This document shows positions 6,067 through 10,054 of a stretch of 10,054 nucleotides of DNA, in pieces. The stretch covers positions 1 through 10,054 of the forward strand of contig JAQTRA010000028.1 of assembly GCA_028712045.1 (NCBI GenBank), given 5' to 3'. Position numbers and translations under genes: made by a program. The notes beneath the pieces were generated by a model. The model was not told the origin of the DNA and did no database searches. It saw nothing but the letters and a program-made list of their open reading frames with translations. Each line of letters opens with the position of its first letter. Within the stretch, counting starts at the first letter, position 1. The stretch is from Candidatus Omnitrophota bacterium. GTDB taxonomy: Bacteria; Omnitrophota; Koll11; Gygaellales; Profunditerraquicolaceae.

Positions 6067-6997
6067 AGATTAGCCCTCCAATCGAAGCATAAATTACTAC
6101 AAAAGAAAAAGACAAAAGCGACATCGCTAAAGCCAATTGTTTAATCACTCCGGCCTTGGCAAAATAAACCACGAATAACCCCTCTCTCAAGCCTAATCCT
6201 CCTACCGAAATAGGAATCAAGGTAACTGCTCCAATAATGGGCAGAAAAATAAGGAAATAAATAAAATTAATCTTTAGCCCTAAAGAACAGGCAATAAAAT
6301 AAACACTTAAAGGAGAAATAACCTGAATAACCGTAGACAAAATAAGATTATAAATAATAACTTTCTTGTGATTCCTAAAAATATGAATTTCCTGGTGCAT
6401 ATCCCTAATTGTTTCTTTTATTTTTCCGGCTCCCGGAGCTGACAAAAATTTTGTAATTATCGAATAAATGTGGTTATTAAATAAAACCAACAGCACGACA
6501 ACCAGCAAGCCGATAATTATTGTAACCGATGAAAAAACCACTTTGTCATGTATCAGATTTTTTCCTAAAAAGATAGCTGGCAGGATGATGATCACTAAGC
6601 CAATATAGCCGCTTAATCTATCTAAGAATACCGTGGCGATAACCTCTTTAGCTTTTTTAGTGTGCTCCGCCAGGTCTGCGCTCCTGACAATATCGCCTCC
6701 GATAGTTGAAGGCAGGAAAATATTAAAAAAAACTCCCCCAGAAAAAGAACTGATCAATTTTTTTAAAGGGATTTGAATATTGGCCGCTTTCAGCAGCATC
6801 TGCCAACGTAAAAAACCCAAAAAATAACCCAAAAAAGCAATAATAAAACCTGTGACTAAAAGTAGCTTATCCGCTCTTTTAATATCTGCGGCTAAATCAC
6901 CGATATCAATTTTGTTAAATTTAAACAAAACAACCAGTAAGATGACACTTATTCCTAACCTGAGTAATATAGAAGCTATCTTTTTAAAAGTTGCCAT
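6011..6997 (-). CDS. UPF0104 / lysylphosphatidylglycerol synthase transmembrane-type protein (flippase-like)
   Basis: This 328-residue integral membrane protein has about eight hydrophobic segments, including roughly 10-27, 45-64, 128-146, 154-174, 213-237, 240-262 and 285-315. Family landmarks are FLRWQMLL (62-69), FFNIFLPSTIGGDIVR (90-105), VFLDRLSGYIGL (123-134) and PISVGGLGLREG (262-273). These are hallmarks of PF03706, the MprF/AglD membrane domain. There is no C-terminal MprF synthase domain, so this is a stand-alone membrane module. Such proteins are variously linked to flipping or transfer of lipids or polyprenyl-linked sugars; the substrate cannot be read from sequence. The ATG follows purC by 1 nt with only a weak Shine-Dalgarno, and the 3' end overlaps yacP by 56 nt. 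Confidence 0.87.
   Translation of the reverse strand: MATFKKIASILLRLGISVILLVVLFKFNKIDIGDLAADIKRADKLLLVTGFIIAFLGYFLGFLRWQMLLKAANIQIPLKKLISSFSGGVFFNIFLPSTIGGDIVRSADLAEHTKKAKEVIATVFLDRLSGYIGLVIIILPAIFLGKNLIHDKVVFSSVTIIIGLLVVVLLVLFNNHIYSIITKFLSAPGAGKIKETIRDMHQEIHIFRNHKKVIIYNLILSTVIQVISPLSVYFIACSLGLKINFIYFLIFLPIIGAVTLIPISVGGLGLREGLFVVYFAKAGVIKQLALAMSLLSFSFVVIYASIGGLIYVLTVHHRLLQRNQPSAV
6074..6079 (-). promoter_or_regulatory. Shine-Dalgarno of yacP, inside the upstream gene
   Basis: GGAGGG on the minus strand lies 7 nt before the yacP ATG (6064-6066), within the coding region of the membrane protein gene that ends at 6011. It decides the start and shows that the 56-nt overlap is real. Confidence 0.8.
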
Positions 6998-6998
6998 T

Positions 6999-7892
6999 TT
7001 AGCGAAGTTGTTTTCCGGTTAATTTATAATAAGCTTCTAAATATTTTTCAGTGGTCTTAGCAATAATTTCTTTAGGCAAGCCTGGCGCCGGAGGAGTTTT
7101 ATTCCAATCTAGTGTTTCTAAGTAATCCCTGACAAACTGTTTATCAAAACTCATCGGGTTAACACCGCTTTTATAACCTTCTAAAGGCCAGAAGCGTGAT
7201 GAATCCGGGGTAAGTACTTCGTCGATAATCATGATCTGATTATTATAAATTCCAAACTCAAACTTAGTGTCCGCGATGATAATACCTTTTTCTAAGGCAT
7301 AGCTACTGGCACGTTTATAAACTTCAATACTTATCTTTTTCAATTTTTCAGCTATATCGCTTCCTACTAAATCCGAAATATACTTTTGGTCTACATTTTG
7401 GTCATGGCCGACATCGGCTTTAGTTGAGGGAGTAAATATGGGCTCAGGTAATTTATCAGATTGCTGTAAACCCTTAGGCAGATTAATTCCGCAAATTGAT
7501 TGGGTTTTTTTATATTCATTTAAGCCTGACCCTGAAATATAACCTCTAACCACACACTCAACTGGTAAAGGTTTAGTTTTTAATACGAGCATGGAACGCC
7601 CAATTAAGTCAGTTTTATATTTATTAAGTTCCGGTGGATATTCATCCACATTTAGAGTAATGAGGTGATGCGGGACTAGTTCCTTAATAAAACCAAACCA
7701 AAATTCAGATATACTGGTTAAGACCTTGCCTTTATCAGGTATCCCGCAGGGTAAAACTACATCAAAACAAGAAATACGGTCCGTGGAAACAATTAGAAGC
7801 TTATCCCCTAAATCGTAAACATCCCTTACCTTGCCTCTACGAAAAAGCTTGAGGTCTTTAAAATCAGTTTGCAGCAGGACTTCTTTACCCAT
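6999..7892 (-). CDS. purC: Phosphoribosylaminoimidazole-succinocarboxamide synthase (SAICAR synthetase)
   Basis: PurC joins aspartate to CAIR using ATP in de novo purine synthesis. Motifs in this 297-residue protein are [13 protein letters not shown] (18-30), [13 protein letters not shown] (36-48), [12 protein letters not shown] (112-123), [18 protein letters not shown] (149-166), IADTKFEFG (205-213) and [13 protein letters not shown] (224-236). The length and the YISGSG form fit the longer, ADE1-like class, not the roughly 240-residue E. coli or Bacillus form. Its ATG overlaps the pckG stop by 8 nt (ATGGGTAA), so the two are translationally coupled. No other pur gene lies in the window. Confidence 0.97.
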   Translation of the reverse strand: MGKEVLLQTDFKDLKLFRRGKVRDVYDLGDKLLIVSTDRISCFDVVLPCGIPDKGKVLTSISEFWFGFIKELVPHHLITLNVDEYPPELNKYKTDLIGRSMLVLKTKPLPVECVVRGYISGSGLNEYKKTQSICGINLPKGLQQSDKLPEPIFTPSTKADVGHDQNVDQKYISDLVGSDIAEKLKKISIEVYKRASSYALEKGIIIADTKFEFGIYNNQIMIIDEVLTPDSSRFWPLEGYKSGVNPMSFDKQFVRDYLETLDWNKTPPAPGLPKEIIAKTTEKYLEAYYKLTGKQLR

Positions 7893-9678
7893 ATTTCTTC
7901 AGCCTCGCCATTAAAGCGTTATACTGCGCCGTTAATTCTTCGGGGAAACCTCTTTTAAAATCACTGAAGAATTTATGTATTCCTTTTAACTCCTCCAACC
8001 ACTCTCCTTTATCGACTTTCAATAGTTTCTCTATAGCTGCCTTAGAAAGGGTAATTCCGGTCATATCGATATCAGATACATTAGGAATATATCCTATGGG
8101 GGTAGTAACAGCGTTAACCTTATTATTACAGCGATCCAATATCCACTCTAATATTCTTAAATTTTCGCAAAAACCTGGCCAAATAAATTTCCCTGAGTCA
8201 TCTGTTCTAAACCAGTTGACATGAAATATCTTAGGCGGTTTAGCCATTAATTTACCCATATTTAACCAATGCTTAAAATAATCCGCCATATTATACCCGC
8301 AGAAAGGAAGCATGGCCATCGGATCTCTGCGTATCTGGCCTATTTTACCCACCTGGGCTGCAGTTAATTCCGAGCCCATTGTCGCCGCCACAAAAACACC
8401 GTGCTGCCAATTAAAAGATTCATATACCAGTGGCGCGACATGTTCACGCCTGCCGCCAAAAACAATCGCCGAAATCGGAACTCCATGATGTTGCTCTAGG
8501 CGAAATGACGCGGACGGACAATTAACAATCGGAGCAGTAAAACGGGCATTGGCATGAGCGCCTTTAATTACTTTACCTTCTGCATTTAAAGTATTTGGTT
8601 TCCAAGGCTTACCCTTCCAATCAATACCTTGAGCAGGCACATCTCCATCAGCGCCCTCCCACCATACAGTATTATCTGGTTTTAACAATACATTGGTATA
8701 TATAGTATTTTTTTTAATTGTTTCAACCATATTCGGGTTAGATTTTAAATTCGTGCCGGGCGCAACACCAAAAAATCCCGTTTCAGGATTAATCGCCCAA
8801 AGAGAACCGTCTGAATCCACACGCATCCAGGCTATATCATCACCCAATGTCCAAATACGGTAACCTTTGATTTTCAGTCCTTCAGGCGGGACCAGCATGG
8901 CCAGGTTAGTTTTGCCACAGGCGCTGGGGAAAGCCGCAGCAATATATTCAACATGGCCGTTAGGTTCCTCGATACCCATAATCAACATATGCTCTGCCAT
9001 CCACTTTTCTTTTTTAGCAACAAAACTGGCGATACGCAAAGAAAGGCATTTTTTCCCCAAAAGCACATTGCCGCCATATCCTGAGTTGACACTCCAGATA
9101 GTATTGTCTTCAGGAAAATGCAAGATCATTCTTTTACTGATATCCAACTTAGCTTTAGAGTGCAGGCATTTAGTAAAATTATTCTCTTTTTCTAATTGCC
9201 TTAATACATCTTGGCCACAACGCGCCATAATTAACATATTCAAGACTACATAACGCGAATCCGTCAGCTCTACCCCAATTTTACTAAATGGCGAACCAAC
9301 TGGCCCCATGGAAAATGGAATCACATACATGGTTTTACCAGCCATCGCGCCAAGAAATACTGCTTTGGCCTTTTTATAAGCAGCAGCCGGAGACATCCAG
9401 TTATTATTTGGCCCGGCAGTTTGTTTTTTCTTGGTGCAGATAAAAGTTAAATGCTCAGTCCGGGAAACATCATCGGCGGCAGTGCGATGTAAAAAACAAC
9501 CCGGCAGTTTATCCTGGTTTAAGCGAATTAATTCGCCGGAGCTTACGCACTCATTTTCTAAAAGCTTTTTTTGCTCATCTGAGCCATCAATCCAAACAAT
9601 ACTTTCCGGCAAACAAAGCTTTGCCATTGAATTTACCCAATCAATTAGTTTTTTGTTAGTTGTGGGAAACTTTTCCAT
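7885..9678 (-). CDS. pckG: Phosphoenolpyruvate carboxykinase (GTP)
   Basis: PckG interconverts oxaloacetate plus GTP with PEP, CO2 and GDP. It serves gluconeogenesis or, in some anaerobes, the reverse direction. This 597-residue protein shows [13 protein letters not shown] (64-76), [17 protein letters not shown] (129-145), [17 protein letters not shown] (199-215), the P-loop [12 protein letters not shown] (250-261) with the reactive Cys typical of the GTP class, TLGDDIAWM (277-285), [14 protein letters not shown] (297-310), FGGRR (407-411) and NWFRTD (488-493). All expected active-site motifs are present and the length is normal. Its ATG directly abuts the trxB stop (TAAATG), with GGGG 7 nt upstream as Shine-Dalgarno, so it is co-transcribed with the reductase. 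It overlaps purC by 8 nt. Confidence 0.98.
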   Translation of the reverse strand: MEKFPTTNKKLIDWVNSMAKLCLPESIVWIDGSDEQKKLLENECVSSGELIRLNQDKLPGCFLHRTAADDVSRTEHLTFICTKKKQTAGPNNNWMSPAAAYKKAKAVFLGAMAGKTMYVIPFSMGPVGSPFSKIGVELTDSRYVVLNMLIMARCGQDVLRQLEKENNFTKCLHSKAKLDISKRMILHFPEDNTIWSVNSGYGGNVLLGKKCLSLRIASFVAKKEKWMAEHMLIMGIEEPNGHVEYIAAAFPSACGKTNLAMLVPPEGLKIKGYRIWTLGDDIAWMRVDSDGSLWAINPETGFFGVAPGTNLKSNPNMVETIKKNTIYTNVLLKPDNTVWWEGADGDVPAQGIDWKGKPWKPNTLNAEGKVIKGAHANARFTAPIVNCPSASFRLEQHHGVPISAIVFGGRREHVAPLVYESFNWQHGVFVAATMGSELTAAQVGKIGQIRRDPMAMLPFCGYNMADYFKHWLNMGKLMAKPPKIFHVNWFRTDDSGKFIWPGFCENLRILEWILDRCNNKVNAVTTPIGYIPNVSDIDMTGITLSKAAIEKLLKVDKGEWLEELKGIHKFFSDFKRGFPEELTAQYNALMARLKKYG

Positions 9679-10054
9679 TTACTTACCCCGGTTAGCAATA
9701 TATTTATAAGCAGAATCAGCTGCTACTGCGCCATCACCACAAGCATTAATCACCTGATACAGACTTTTTTTACGGCAATCGCCACAAGCAAATATGCCAT
9801 CAACTGAAGTCAGCATATTTTCATCGGTTAATAAAAATCCTGATTCATCCATCTCTAATTTATTTTTTAAAAATATTGTTTCCGGTTCATAACCAACATA
9901 AATAAAAACTCCATCACAATTAAAAACACTTTCTTTATCGCTTACCAAGTCTTTAATTTTTACCGCTTCTACCTTTTGCGTTCCTAAAATTTGCGTAACA
10001 ATGCTGCTTAAGATAAATTTTATCTTTTTATTTTTCTGTAAACGTTCTTGTAAT
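9679..10054 (-). CDS. trxB: Thioredoxin-reductase-like FAD/NAD(P) oxidoreductase, C-terminal fragment (start beyond the right edge)
   Basis: The frame is open from the right edge to the TAA at 9679, giving 124 visible residues (LQERLQKNKKIKFILSSIVT onward). These cover the end of the NAD(P)H domain and the second FAD segment: a beta-rich stretch ending in CDGVFIYVGYEPET, a central FLLTDENMLTSVDGIFACGD and a final YQVINACGDGAVAA, the pattern in which TrxB contacts the flavin. The CxxC redox centre would lie upstream, outside the window, so NADPH-thioredoxin reductase activity is likely but not proven; a ferredoxin/NADP reductase-like or AhpF-like relative remains possible. Three cysteines occur in the FAD motif region (FACGDC, NACGDG). 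It is the first visible gene of the pckG-purC operon. Confidence 0.88.
   Translation of the reverse strand, partial: LQERLQKNKKIKFILSSIVTQILGTQKVEAVKIKDLVSDKESVFNCDGVFIYVGYEPETIFLKNKLEMDESGFLLTDENMLTSVDGIFACGDCRKKSLYQVINACGDGAVAADSAYKYIANRGK

Noticed and set aside
8867..9709. Plus-strand open frames 8867-9253 and 9431-9709
   Set aside because: Both are antisense to pckG sequence carrying conserved active-site motifs, and neither has a recognisable product.
9946..9948. TTG at 9946-9948 as the start of a small separate gene
   Set aside because: The frame stays open without a stop to the right edge and the added residues continue a thioredoxin-reductase-like sequence, so this is an internal Leu codon.

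Overview
The window looks like a stretch of a low-GC (high-30s percent by eye), gene-dense bacterial chromosome. All twelve genes I can support lie on the minus strand, so transcription runs from the right edge to the left. The set is housekeeping plus a few accessory genes. No phage, transposon, plasmid, CRISPR or RNA gene was seen. The organism is probably an uncultured didermal bacterium. The combination of GTP-type PEP carboxykinase, long-form PurC, a YacP-type NYN nuclease, a UPF0104-type membrane protein and a periplasmic SPOR protein reminds me of Omnitrophota (OP3) or a related lineage. That placement is an impression, not a measurement.

Reading in the direction of transcription, the right block (10054 to 5578) holds the C-terminal part of a thioredoxin-reductase-like flavoprotein, then pckG, purC, a UPF0104/LPG-synthase-type membrane protein and a YacP/Rae1-like NYN nuclease. 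Gaps are 0 and 1 nt and overlaps 8 and 56 nt, so this is one operon whose promoter lies outside the window. Next (5558 to 4759) comes a MscS-related membrane protein with its own promoter (TTGACA, 17 nt, TAAATT), a strong Shine-Dalgarno and a very strong palindromic terminator, which makes it an insulated single-gene unit. The third block (4744 to 230) is a tight cluster: a cytosine deaminase of the fungal FCY1 type, a MiaB without its TRAM domain, a secreted TPR-plus-SPOR protein, MiaA and HflX. At the left edge (212 to 1) a near-perfect CIRCE operator and a consensus-like sigma-70 promoter precede the first 36 codons of hrcA. This is probably the start of the heat-shock operon that continues outside the window.

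Functionally, MiaA and MiaB are consecutive enzymes of the ms2i6A37 tRNA modification. HflX and the YacP/Rae1 family both act at the ribosome, so much of the window concerns translation and its stress responses. PckG and PurC serve central carbon and purine metabolism, and the deaminase serves pyrimidine-base salvage. I do not see a clearly new biological system here. The observations most worth a second look are the TRAM-less MiaB, the fungal-type cytosine deaminase in a bacterial tRNA-modification cluster, the placement of CIRCE upstream of the -35 box, and the insulated MscS-like cassette without a MscS beta domain.
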